Assembly (NCBI RefSeq): GCF_964340395.1
Contig: NC_135562.1
Span: 23,778,173-23,842,172, forward strand
DNA from: Glandiceps talaboti
Lineage: Eukaryota > Hemichordata > Enteropneusta > Spengelidae
Length of the DNA: 64,000 bases
Direction of reading: 5' to 3'
In this document: in pieces, positions 12,564 through 22,990 of the stretch
How the letters are laid out: the number at the start of each line of letters is the position of its first letter
How positions within the stretch are numbered: the stretch's first letter is position 1
Made by a program: the position numbers and the translations under genes
Notes under the pieces: model-generated
The model's input: only the letters and a program-made list of their open reading frames with translations
What the model was told of the DNA's origin: nothing
Database searches by the model: none

Positions 12564-12929
12564 GTGGAGTCATGATGGGTGAATGGTTAGCGTGACTGGC
12601 TTGGAATCTACAGGTTGCAGGTTCGTGCCCTGTCGCTGCTTGCTGTTTGTTTCTGAGTGGCTAAAGTCCTTGGGCAAGATTTGAACCACGACTGTGCTTC
12701 AGTCAACCCAGCTGTATAATTGGGGACCTGGTAGGATGTAGGTTGCAATGTGAAGGCTTTAATCCTATGCGCTTAAATGGCTGCAATGGATTGTATGCTC
12801 CCCGGGGAGTTGAGGAAGACTAAAGGGCCGTTGTGCCGTTCTGATCCGAGCCAGGGGTAATAATTGTAAAGCGCTTTGAGCACGGTGTGGGAAAGCGCTA
12901 TATAAGAAACCAACATTATTAACATTATT
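12564..12929 (+). mobile_element. tRNA-derived SINE with L2-like tail, copy 1
   Basis: The head carries Pol III-type boxes: an A-box-like tgaatggttagcgtgactgg near 12577 and a B-box-like ggttcgtgccc near 12620 (one base off GGTTCGA). The 3' part ends taaagcgctttgagcacgg ... gaaagcgctatataagaaac. A 'gcgctttgag ... agcgctatata' ending is the shared 3' tail of many L2-mobilised SINEs. It is inserted in the minisatellite and flanked by atgttat on both sides (12557-12563, 12930-12936), although the host repeat itself contains that string. A second copy is at 52103-52455. Confidence 0.85.
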
Positions 12930-13492
12930 ATGTTATACCGCCACAGTAATATCATATGTTATACTACCACAGTAATATCATATGTTATACTACCACAGTA
13001 ATATCATATGTGGTATAACATATGATATTACTGTGGTAGTATAACATATAATATTACTGTGGTAGTATAACATGATATTACTGTGGTAGTATAACATATA
13101 ATATTACTGTGGTAGTATAACATAATATTACTGTGGTAGTATAACATGATATTACTGTGGTAGTATAACATATGATATTACTGTGGTAGTATAACATGAT
13201 ATTACTGTGGTAGTATAACATGATATTACTGTGGTAGTATAACATATGATATTACTGTGGTAGTATAACACATGATGTTACTGTGGTAGTATAACACATG
13301 ATGTTACTGTGGTAGTATAACATGATATTACTGTGGTAGTATAACACATGATGTTACTGTGGTAGTATAACACATGATGTTACTGTGGTAGTATAACACA
13401 TGATGTTACTGTGGTAGTATAACACATGATGTTACTGTGGTAGTATAACATATGATGTTACTGTGGTTGTATAACATGATATTACTGTAGTG
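12930..13492. repeat. Minisatellite continuation with polarity switch at 13010
   Basis: Three or four forward units (12930-13010) are followed by about 20 units in reverse complement (13011-13492). The switch point is a palindrome: atactaccacagtaatatca plus tatg at 12987-13010 is matched perfectly in reverse complement at 13019-13042, across the 8-bp spacer tggtataa. The reverse arm contains a cacatgatgttac variant that is not seen in the forward arm. Confidence 0.95.
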
Positions 13493-13819
13493 CCCTCTAG
13501 AGGCATCTAGGACTATAGATTTCTCTCAAATTCTTGGTTTCTGACATTAACGTGGCTACATTCTATAGAGCACCCCCACATGGGTGGTCTCATTACCCAG
13601 AATGCACTGATGTGGCCATGATAACATGCCTGTATGCCCTTTTGTTCCCATGTAATAATGATAAAACTAATTGACAACTGTAATACTTTGGACTACAGTG
13701 TTATTATAAATGATATACTTGTGATATGGTGAAAATCACTACTGTATAAAAGACCTAGTTAAAACCTAGTAGTGAAATGTGCACTGACTACATGTATATA
13801 CTTTGTGTTAATTCTATAG
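13493..13819. other. Intron 3, right end: nothing recognised
   Basis: About 330 bp of plain intron sequence ending in the acceptor gtgttaattctatag before exon 4. Confidence 0.6.
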
Positions 13820-14024
13820 GGATCATTGTTGCTACATAAAAAAGAACCAGCCTATCCACACCCCACACAATTACAGTCAATGTGTGATATTACTTTGAAG
13901 TACGAAGGCAGAGGTCTTAATCTTAGTTATGAAAGACAAGACGATGGAGATGAGATAATGATATTTCAACAACATTGCGGTGGAGAGAATCTGTGTGTCT
14001 TTAAAGGTTTGGTTAATGAAGGAG
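13820..14024 (+). CDS. ERICH3: ERICH3-like gene, exon 4 (DUF4590, first half)
   Basis: Sixty-eight codons plus one base; phase 0 in, phase 1 out. Acceptor ttctatag, donor GGAG/gtaagt. Encodes the N-terminal half of DUF4590, the signature domain of glutamate-rich protein 3: a lead (CDITLKYEGRGLNLSY), an acidic turn (DDGDEIMIFQQ), then the conserved core QQHCGGENLCVFKGLVNEG. Human ERICH3 carries a near-identical HCGGENLCV block in this position. The function of the domain is not established. Published work links human ERICH3 to primary cilia and to neuronal vesicle biology, but nothing here tests that. This exon anchors the gene's identity. Confidence 0.93.
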
Positions 14025-14117
14025 GTAAGTAATTTTTAATAATTAAGTTACTATCATGGGGCTGGAGATGTAGTTTTATTTGCACAACTGAACTGATAAG
14101 GTTCAGTAGTGCCATAG

Positions 14118-15077
14118 CAGTGTTCTCCACAGATGAAAAAATTAAGGGGTGGCTAATTTGTATAAATATTATAATAATAATTTGCATATATTTACATAAA
14201 TGTGCAAGCAGTATATTACACACTACCTACTCAAATGATCGAGTACGTTTTACTTTACTTGTAGAATTGTAATAGCAGGGTCTGGGCTACTGTCTTGGGC
14301 TACTTCTAGTTTAGTAGTAAAATAGTTATAAATATTTCTACAAATACAGACTGTTTTCAAAATTCTTCCTACTGAGATCATGGCACAGACAATTCAATAT
14401 TTCTATTTCTAACTCCAGCCCAGAACTTCAACGCCTTGGTGTGAAATCAAAGCAAAATCCTTAATTTAAGTTTGTTTCAACTTCGTATGTATTTACATGC
14501 AGGCATTACGTCTGTCCTAAATCTTGTGAAACGTGAGACTTACTGTGAACTTGCAATAGCTAGTGACGTCAATAGCCGCTATGTTGGAAAAGACATGTTT
14601 TTCAGTTGCTCAAGATTTCACGATGTATCATGTAAAACTACAAACTAAAAGTGTTTTTAGAATAAAATTGAACACAAAGCTGATGATCGGAAATAACATT
14701 GCCATTTTATCTAAAGGGATATTGGTGTATTACACTCTTTTGACGGTTCTTGGGGTACAAATGGACGTGTATTTTACGATGTCAATCATGTCAATGGCAT
14801 TGAATATGTTTATCATGCTTGCCTTTACGCAATCCTGTCGACTCGTAGGTGTGAAATATGTTTATTATTTTGAGTCACACCTTGTGTAAGGTGACAGACA
14901 ATAGTGTATTAGCACACGTAAGCATCTCCTAGTAAAACAATGAGTAGTGGGCTATCTCCGAACAAACGCAGGCTGAACAAATCAAAGTTCTGAGCAGCTA
15001 ATATGCAAATTTAATGGGGTGTCAGCAAAACTTAATAGGGTGGGCCGCTCCTTTAAAAGGGCCCATGGAGAACACTG
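14118..15077. mobile_element. 960-bp hAT-like non-autonomous element
   Basis: Starts CAGTGTTCTCCA and ends TGGAGAACACTG, a perfect 12-bp inverted terminal repeat, and is bracketed by CATAG on both sides (14113-14117, 15078-15082). CAGTG...CACTG ends resemble hAT superfamily termini, but hAT elements normally duplicate 8 bp, and only 5 match here. A 108-codon open frame (14563-14889) has no transposase signature and is probably fortuitous. The element sits inside the older TIR element around it. Confidence 0.6.
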
Positions 15078-15127
15078 CATAGGCATGGTGCAGTGTCTGT
15101 CCGCCTGTCTGTCTGTCTGTCTGTTTA

Positions 15128-15130
<3 letters not shown>

Positions 15131-15200
<70 letters not shown>
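15131..15200. repeat. (GT)n microsatellite
   Basis: About 35 uninterrupted GT dinucleotides. The same position in the related copy at 51917-51940 is also a GT run, so the microsatellite belongs to the mobile element family. Confidence 0.97.
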
Positions 15201-15202
<2 letters not shown>

Positions 15203-15745
15203 ATGACTTAAACTCAAAAAACCAGACCGATTGCCTTGGTATTTGGTGGGGACATTACTTTTGGTGTCTAGTTGGGAAATTGTTCAAAGCAAAGTGATTG
15301 CATCACAGGTGTGTGATTTGGGTCAAAAAATGCCATTTTTTGTCAAAAAACAAACTCAAAAACTACTGGGCAGATTGGTCTGAATTTTGTTGGGAACATT
15401 CTTGGGGGAGTTACATTAAGATTTGTTCATGATATCATGATTCCATCAGTAATATGCAAATTAGCAATAAAAGATGTGTTTTTTGGTCTAAAATCTTTAG
15501 TTCCAGAACAACTGCGCAGATTGGGCTGAGATTTGGTGGGAACAATCTAAGGGGTTAAGATATATACTGAATATACAGGTGTGCACCTTGCTTGCTGCCC
15601 CTAAGTCATTTCCCAAGATTTCCAGTTTTTTTTACTACAATAATAATATTATATATAGTTTTATTTCGAGAGCAAGCTCATAAACAAAATAAATTGCACG
15701 AACAACAAAAAAACAGACACAAAAAGACTAATATACAGTACACAT

Positions 15746-16760
15746 TTAAAAACATTCAATAAAGAATCTTCTCCAAAATTTACTATTAAAAATGACAAAT
15801 TCTGACAACGATGCAGCAATTAAAATGTTATTACTCTCTTTAAGTCTAAAATAAAATTTAGATTTCAGAATACGCTGCTTACTTTCAAAAGTCATAATGA
15901 AACTACGAACAAACATGTTAGAAATACTAACACACCTCTTTATACCAAGTAAAATTCTAAAAGCATTATTGTACGCAACTCGTACATCATTAAAACACTT
16001 ACTGGTATAAACACTCAAAATATGCGAACAATACATTGACGAACAATAAGCTTGAAATAAAATACATTTAACAGAATATGAACGTTTCCAAAAATTACAA
16101 ATAAGAGAGTTAGCCTTGGCATAAAATGATCTCATTTGACGTCTGATATCGTCATTGTCATTACTGTCAGAATTAAAAATAACACCTAAATACGAATGCT
16201 TGTTTACAAATGGGAGCACTGTATTGTTAAGCTTCACCTGAGGAATGTTTGAAATATTACATCTTGGTGGCATGATAGACAGGCATTTAGTCTTCTTGGG
16301 ATTGAAAATAATATCATGCTTCATAGCATATTTACAACACGTTTTTACAAGACTGTTGAGACATTTAACTGACGGACATATCAAAACAATATCATCAGCA
16401 TACACGAGATGGTTAATACATTTACCTTCAAGGTGACAGCCAATCTTAGTCCCAGTTAGCAAGCTACTTAAACTATCAATATACACTGTAAAAAGACGAG
16501 GCAATAGAATGCCACCTTGTCTAACACCATTACTTATAGGAAATTGCTCAGACAAGACGGATCCCCATCTGATACAAAATTGTTGATGCCGATACCAATA
16601 AACTAAAATTCTGACGATGAAAATAGGTACATTTCTGTCAAGCAATTTACGAAAAAGTGTCCAGTGGTTCACTCGATCAAAAGCCTTAGTGGCATCTAAA
16701 AAACACAGAAACACAACGTTCGTTACTGTTGTTGGCCACAGATGACAAAAGACTGGCAAA
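15746..16760 (-). pseudogene. LINE reverse transcriptase fragment (palm to C-terminus)
   Basis: Begins abruptly at RT motif A, CFLDATKAFDRVNH (first catalytic Asp). It then has motif B as NGVRQGGILLPRLF and motif C as YADDIVLI (the catalytic Asp pair), followed by a KKTKCLSIMP block, SYLGVIF and a C-terminal region ending EFVIFNSKFWRRFFIECF. Fingers motifs 0-2 are absent. The open frame's nominal Met lies in out-of-frame endonuclease-ORF sequence (16798-16760 region), so it is not a real start. Catalytic residues are intact, but without fingers and a joined endonuclease frame the protein could not function. Confidence 0.9.
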
Positions 16761-18125
16761 ATGATCACGCCACATATCTGCAATGTTATGGTGACCATTA
16801 CAGCCGCCTACAGATGACGATAAGGGAGAAGACTTTTTGTTTCTACTGACAGTCTTCCAAAACTGTTTGCTGTTACCATTAGAGAGGTTTCTAGTCAGAG
16901 CATCAGCTTTCATTTTATTCTCATTGACTCTACATGCCTTTAAAGCATATTTAAACTTAGCACGTGTTTTTCTCATAATTTCAAAAATGGGACCTTGGCG
17001 AGGACTACCATTATCCCTCCATAAAATAAATGCATCACGAGCAATGGAATGAAACTCTTTAACATGATCATTCCATCCTGGAATTTGCTTTTTAGGGTTC
17101 TCAGAGTTGTTAGACCTCTTTACAGAAATACTATCAGACGCTGCAGACGACAAAGCATTAATAATATCATCATAAAGTTTATCAATAGACATCAAATGTG
17201 AGGGATCCTGACACGTTGTGTCACGACAAGTAAATGCCCCTCCATTCAAACTTAAATCTTTGAAGTACTGTTCTGTATAATTATAATAATTCTGTAAAGA
17301 GATATTATCCACACATGACCAGTTAATCTTGTTAAGAGATGTGCTACTATGATGTGGAGACTGAAAGTCATACTTCTGAAGGGAATCCAGGTTACAAGCT
17401 ACACTTAATGGAAAGTGATCAGAACCAATAAATGTATGTGAAATATAAATGTCATTAATACAACTATGTGCAGCCGGAGTAGAAACACAGTGGTCAAGCC
17501 ATGACGTCGAGTGATGAGCTTCACTCAAGTAAGTAAAGTTCTGTAGGTTGTCCGTACCAAGACGAGAGACGTCAGAACAGATGAAATTATTGTCATTACA
17601 GAAAGTAAACATTTCTTGTCCGAAGTCGGAGTTGATATCAGCATTCCAATCACCTATGACCATGACACTGTTTGTATCGGTTTCATCTATGAAATGACGA
17701 ATTTTCTGCAGATACTCTTGAAATTCATGGTAATTTTCTCTATTCTGAGTAGGCATATATACATTTAAAACATACAATTTACCATCGGAATGACTTATCT
17801 CAAAGCCTATAAGACGACTGTCATTACATCGTTTGATATTCACGGAAGAGAGGGACTTCCTCCAAAGTACGGCTACACCTCCAAATGGTCTGCCAATACG
17901 AATACCGGAAGCATCGCCCATAGCCGTTTCACCAACAGCATAGAAATCGTTACTAATGTGTGACAACAAACTAAGCTCTGACTCTGAGAGCCAGTGCTCT
18001 TGCAAAAGACATACGTCACTGGTTTGACACATTTCCCTTACAGTATCCATAGACGATTTAATACCACTACAATTTGACTTGCGCCAAAAGTAAACTTCAC
18101 CATAAGAGGAATCGTGCAGTACCAA
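16686..18125 (-). pseudogene. LINE AP-endonuclease-like domain plus linker
   Basis: The open frame has the exonuclease-endonuclease-phosphatase motifs in order: LLQEHWLSESEL (metal-binding Glu), GVAVLWRKS, LNVYMPTQN, VMVIGDWNADIN (Asp/Asn), TSWLDHCVS and the catalytic SDHFPLSV near residue 230. A linker of about 200 residues runs to NIADMWRDHFASLLSSV, which normally leads into RT. Here it continues for only 17 residues (NNSNERCVSVFF...) to a stop. The same DNA in the next frame is RT motif A. The protein looks intact as an endonuclease but is cut off from RT by the deletion/frameshift near 16690-16760. Confidence 0.88.
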
Positions 18126-18640
18126 GGACTACACTGGACTACTTCAATGCCACCCTGGGCTAGACATCTACTGGTAAACTCAAGTTTATTATTTCTGTGA
18201 ACAACATCTTATACTGAGTTAACTACCTGATTATTCATCCATCGAAGTATCTGTTTCTGTCACATCTGAATAACAATTGAATGCTGCTTTCTCTTGGTCC
18301 TTGCATTCAATGGCAATTTGAATATATTGCTACACCTGGAACATTACTGATCTACAGATGACAACACTCCATATGCTGTATTATGTGGTGGTGTTCTCAT
18401 TTGCCCATCTGTATATATTAATATATCATCAACATGAGAAATGAAATTGACACATTTCCATGACAAGATATCCACTCAATTGCCATGCACTTCTACAGTG
18501 TGAAGGACAATAAGATCACTGGGCCTCCAATCAAAATGTCCTACCCATAGAGAAACAAGAGCTGGCACAAATAAACGGAAGACAGTTGGCAAGCAACATA
18601 TCAACCGTTCAACGTCAACAATAAGGACATGACCATAGCT
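18126..18640. other. Upstream flank of the LINE (possible 5' UTR)
   Basis: No frame or repeat recognised; could be the minus-strand LINE's 5' UTR or host intron sequence. A (CA)n/(TA)n stretch lies further right at 18889-18915. Confidence 0.4.
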
Positions 18641-19062
18641 TTACTGAATGCACACTCTATAAATATTAAAATAGTCCACAGAAGAGACTGAAATGTCAAC
18701 ATTTGTTACAGAGGAGATGACGCTAAGTGTACTACTAACACAGGGATCACCCTGGCTCCAGAGCTGCATGAGCCAATGTCCCATTTGGAGAAAATGAGTG
18801 AGACAATTTGAAAACTGTGTGGGACGGAAGTAAAAATATGGCAACTGTATGTGCGTCATGTGTATATTATACTGGTATACACTGTAACACACACACACAC
18901 ACACATATATATATAATTGTGATCATAAGCCTATGGATTTCATATCAACTTTCATACTAGAATTTGCTACTGTACAAATAAACACAGTACATACACATCA
19001 ACATATTAACTTCATGAAACATTTATTTCATAGGAAAATACCACGTCAACGGTCTATAACTC

Positions 19063-19308
19063 CTATACTTGTCTTGCATTGTACATCATTGTCCTTAACT
19101 GTAGATTTCTGCGAAGGTAGCAGATCATTTCTCCCTTGTCCTTATCGTGACGCAAAAACGACCCATACATAGCCAGCCAATTATTTTGAAATTTCCGGTT
19201 TGTCTTGCGACCTACACCAGGACATACCCATTCTTCGTCCTCACTAGCGAATGTAGTCGAATCCAGATTAGTTCCCAGCGAAGGAGTAACTTTTGTACAA
19301 TAGTCCAA
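19063..19308 (-). pseudogene. Possible TTF/BED-type zinc-finger transposase N-terminus (fossil)
   Basis: The minus-strand frame contains RKFQNNWLAMYGSFLRHDKD then GEMICYL. This resembles the 'R.FQ..WL..F.WL.YD....MFC..C' entry of TTF-type zinc fingers found in hAT-like transposases and domesticated relatives. The second Cys of the CxxC pair is missing (CYLRR), and nothing downstream continues the domain. A DNA hairpin (19346-19536) lies just upstream of the frame. Weak similarity seen by eye only. Confidence 0.35.
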
Positions 19309-19345
19309 GATAGAGCATTTGCGTTTCTTGGTCCCACTCGTACCA

Positions 19346-19536
19346 ATCTGATATTTGATAGGCTGGTTTTCCTGTATTTACCTTTATTCCATCGTTATTG
19401 CGTCTTTTTCGTGAGTTTTTTTCCCCCGGGCGAATGCCAGTTTTTTTTCCCCCGGGGAAAAAAACTCACGAAAAAGACGCAATAACGATGGAATAAAGGT
19501 AAATACAGGAAAACCAGCCTATCTAATATCAGATTT
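19346..19536. repeat. Long near-perfect inverted repeat (hairpin)
   Basis: Arms of about 80 bp (19346-19427 and 19453-19536) separated by only about 25 bp. The arms share gataggctggttttcctgta, attccatcgttattgcgtct and ttttcgtgagttttttt with at most one or two differences. The loop region is C/G-run-rich (cccccgggcgaatgcc). Not a terminator or RNA gene by context; more likely a fold-back element or the palindromic end of one. Confidence 0.9.
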
Positions 19537-19929
19537 TAATCAGATTGCACTCGTACTGGCACCCGACGTCTTTGAAAGCTCCATTACGTACACATGTACG
19601 TGTGACTAATCAGTAATGAACATTTACTGTATCAACTCCGTTGATTTGTCGATGAGCGCCTGCCTTCATGTCGGCAACCAATCATAGACACTGTTTGAAA
19701 GGGGCATGATGCAGATAAACCTTGCCGCCTGAGGGCAGCAAAAGACATGCGTAGTATGCGCCTTGTACGTTTGTAGTAAACAAAAGCTTAGATATGATGT
19801 CGCGTATCTATCACAGTGACGCGCTATTAGTATCGACGGTGCGATTTTGTGTCCCAATTGAGTTTTCTGGACGCGATATTTTTGTTTTTACAGCGCAAAT
19901 AGCGCGTGATCGCGGCCCAGAGTGATCCC

Positions 19930-21395
19930 TGCTAACACCTCCAGGATACTGTATCAAATCTTTTCCTCGCCCCTCTAACAGTGGTGGACTTGCCATTATT
20001 TATTATGAAATATATGCTCCTCGAATCTCCTTCAAGGACAATTTCTCCTTTAAACATATATCGTATGAACTCGCCCAGATCTCGATAACCCTACCTCAAC
20101 AAACCATCCATTTCTTTTGCATTTATCGTCCACCACCAGGCTGGAAAATAAACTCACAGACTCGCTGTTTCTCAACGAGTTTTCCTGATCTACTTGAGCA
20201 TACATGTAGTAATGCACTCTCTGGTTCTTCCATGCAAAGAAAGTTGTTACAAAACTTGTTCATTCAGCGAAAACCAAGTACTTTTGTAAAAAAGTTAGCA
20301 AGTGCCATACAACAAAGCAATTGTTCAGCATTAGAACTGCCATAGAACTGCCACAACATTTTCTGGATTTCTTTGATGAAAAGGTTAAATCCATTAGAGC
20401 CAATCTTGATTGTCAAAACGTCTCCAGCCCATTGTGCACTGAACATTGCTTTCAGGGCATGCCTCTCAGTAATTTTAAACCTGTTGATGATGAGATTGTA
20501 AAGAATACTATTCTAAGTTTTATTAATAGAATGTTTAGACACCTTGTTACTATAATATCACACAATAGAATGTTTAGACACCTTGTTACCATAATATCAC
20601 ACACTAGAATGTTTAGACACCTTGTTACCATATATCACACAATAGAATGTTTAGACACCTTGTTACTATATATCACACAATAGAATGTTTAGACACCTTG
20701 TTACTATATATCACACAATAGAATGTTTAGACACCTTGTTACCATAATATCACACAATAGAATGTTTAGACACCTTGTTACTATAATATCACACAATAGA
20801 ATGTTTAGACACCTTGTTACTATATATCACACAATAGAATGTTTAGACACCTTGTTACCATATATCACACAATAGAATGTTTAGATACCTTGTTACTATA
20901 TATCACACAATAGTATGTTTAGACACCTTGTTACTATATATCACACAATAGAATGTTTAGACACCTTGTTACCATAATATCACACAATAGAATGTTTAGA
21001 TACCTTGTTACCATAATATCACACAATAGAATGTTTAGATACCTTGTTACTATAATATCACACAATAGAATGTTTAGACACCTTGTTACTATATATCACA
21101 CAATAGAATGTTTAGATACCTTGTTACCATAATATCACACAATAGAATGTTTAGATACCTTGTTACCATATATCACACAATAGAATGTTTAGATACCTTG
21201 TTACTATAATATCACACAATAGAATGTTCAGACACCTTGTTACCATATATCACACAATAGAATGTTTAGACACCTTGTTACCATATATCACACAAGTTAT
21301 CAATCATTTCCTTTCATCTGGTACATTCCCTCTAACTTCAAAACTGTTCTCATTAAACCAGTCCTGAAAAAACCATCACTTGAGGGAAGACGTCC
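19930..21395 (+). mobile_element. L2-type LINE fragment split by an internal minisatellite
   Basis: Conceptual pieces in order: endonuclease region PPGYCIKSFPRPSNSGGLAI then IYYEIYAPRISF ... IHFFCIYRPPPGW ... FPDLLEHTC (about 19950-20210); the pre-RT region HFLDFFDEKVKSIRANLD ... LSNFKPVDDEIVKNTILS (about 20350-20515); and, after the array, CLDTLLPYITQVINHFLSSG with FKTVLIKPVLKKPSLEGRR in a second frame (21255-21390). These are classic L2 ORF2 blocks. Endonuclease C-terminus and RT catalytic motifs are missing and frames shift. Confidence 0.85.
20526..21293 (+). repeat. 36-39-bp minisatellite derived from LINE coding DNA
   Basis: About 20 units containing aatagaatgtttagacacct, tgttac and a tatatcacac / tataatatcacac segment. 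In one frame the last unit reads IECLDTLLPYIT and runs straight into the L2 RT sequence TQVINHFLSSGTFP. The repeat unit is therefore an amplified segment of the L2 ORF. Confidence 0.93.
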
Positions 21396-21399
21396 ATTT

Positions 21400-22440
21400 C
21401 AAGTTCACGGTTCCGCCCCGTGGGTGGTTTTGTTGCTTTGTTACTGTGAATATTCATAAGACGCTTATTACCGTATAGCATGGCGTAATATATTCAGAGT
21501 GAATGAGCCTGAATAATCATCAGATCGTGATAGATATGTCCGGGTCCGCGGGATCTGAGGTGGGTCTCTGTCCGTCCTATAGTACAATATAAATGTGACA
21601 ACTTTATTTCCTTGAGATACATATTGATACATTGACAATTTTCAAGGACACAAAGGCCAAGCTCATGTGTCAGCGACCCTTATCAGTGCAGAATTAGATC
21701 GTACTATCATATTCCGTGCAGTTGGCAAACTATGACGTGAAAATCGATTTTGTGACGATTGTAAAGTTTTAAAAGTATTGGTAGGTATAGGTTGTAAACG
21801 ACTTATTAATTGCCCAGTCTATGGTGAAAACAAACAGTCTTTAGTTGAGAAGTGTGACCGAAAACAAATTATTCTGGCGATAGAAACACAAATGATGTAA
21901 ACGTGATGAGAGAAAAAACACACACAAAATCAATCGAAACGGACAACTTATTCATATAATCAAACTCTCCCTATCAATGTTAAGTAAAAAAATTGTTTTG
22001 GGTGGCATATAGTGCAAAAAGAATGTAGCATAAAAGTGAACACCGCGTGTTAAGTGATATAATGTATTACCAACGTATGCCGATAGCAACATAGGTGTGA
22101 ACAGACCCACCTATTCATATAATTAAAACCCGCCATATCAAAGTAAAGTATGTGGTTGTAAACAACTTATTAATTGCCCAGTCTATGGTGAAAACAAACA
22201 GTCTTTAGTTGAGAAGTGTGACCGAAAGCAAATTATTCTGACAATAGAAACACAAACGATGTAAACGTGATGAGAGAAAAAACACAAACGATGTAAACGG
22301 GACGAGAGAAAATGCATAAAAAAATATCGAAACATTTGGGGTCTAAATTACAACTGTAAATGACTTATCAATTGCCCAGTCTATGGTTGTACGTGCCTCC
22401 CAGAAAAATATCGATCTTAAAATGAAACACAATTACATAT
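21400..22440. repeat. Direct duplication of ~150-bp segments in intron 4
   Basis: ttgcccagtctatggtgaaa and ctttagttgagaagtgtgac occur at about 21816 and 22177, each followed by the same aaattattctg...gatgtaaacgtgatgagag tract. A third, shorter partial copy is near 22370. Spacing is about 365 bp. No coding capacity seen. Origin unknown; probably remnants of one mobile element. Confidence 0.75.
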
Positions 22441-22483
22441 AATAAACTTTATTTCACATATTTGTTTCATAATACAATCCAAT

Positions 22484-22860
22484 AAGCCATTTTGTTTGCG
22501 AATTTTTCCTGTCCAAAGCCATAACTCAGACATGCTTGAACAGATCTCATTCAAAGTTGGTATTAGGACAGTGTTCTATGACATACATGTGCATATCCAT
22601 TTTCGTCATGATACGGTCCAATATGGCTGCCTGGCAGCCATTTTGTTTGCGAATTTTCCATGTCCAAAGCAGCCATAACTCAGACATGCTTGAACAGATC
22701 TCATTCAAAGTTGGTATTAGCACAGTGTTCTATAACATACATGTGCATATCCATTTTCGTTGTGATATAATCCGATATGGCTGCCTGGCAGCGATTTTGT
22801 TGGCGCAGTTTTCATGTCCAAAGCCGTAACTCAGACATGCTTGAACAGGTGTCCCCCACC
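22484..22860. repeat. ~160-bp direct repeat family (2-3 copies)
   Basis: Units contain ccaaagccataactcagaca, ttcaaagttggtatta and atatggctgcctggcagcca. Related single copies lie at 34200-34340 and 34500-34720. Together with 34028 and 51103 (lines reading 'gggactt... gggctccatccgtctgtcc') they belong to a dispersed family common to this window. Confidence 0.75.
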
Positions 22861-22907
22861 CGACCCATCCTTTATTGTTGAATGGTTTATTCCATCACGT
22901 CATCTTG

Positions 22908-22990
22908 AAGAGTAGGCATGTCCCATGTCCAACGAGGAGACACAACATGAGTAGGCATGTCCCATGTCCAATGAGCAGACACAACATATC
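22908..22990. repeat. Two-copy 38-bp tandem repeat
   Basis: gagtaggcatgtcccatgtc followed by caacgagg/caatgagc agacacaacat occurs twice in a row. Confidence 0.85.

Larger units (their letters stand above)
14075..15625 (+). mobile_element. Left-half copy of the 51.8-kb TIR family, split by an insertion
   Basis: gcacaactgaactgataagg plus ttcagtagtgcc at 14081-14112 and the following (GT)n-led segment from 15083 match 51868-52650 in order. The shared part includes the cues 'tggtgggaacatt' and 'cagtaatatgcaaattag'. It is interrupted by the 960-bp element at 14118-15077. The right half of the family is missing; the sequence passes into the end of a LINE near 15630. The (GT)35 run at 15131-15200 is part of this element's left region. 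Confidence 0.6.
15640..18125 (-). mobile_element. Non-LTR retrotransposon (APE/RT LINE), internally deleted
   Basis: A single minus-strand LINE: an AP-endonuclease-like ORF (18125-16686) followed by reverse-transcriptase coding sequence in another frame (16798-15746) and a short 3' region ending in an (attatt)-rich tail near 15640. The RT fingers that should lie between the two are missing, so the copy is dead. Clade not certain: APE-type, in the CR1/L2/jockey assemblage. Confidence 0.9.

Noticed and set aside
12564-12700. A functional tRNA gene
   Set aside because: Box A/B-like motifs are present, but the sequence does not fold as a full cloverleaf, and it is followed by a SINE body and an L2-like tail; the second copy at 52103 shares the whole structure.
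14563-14889. 108-codon hydrophobic frame inside the hAT-like element
   Set aside because: No transposase or membrane-protein family pattern that I recognise; probably chance in AT-rich DNA.
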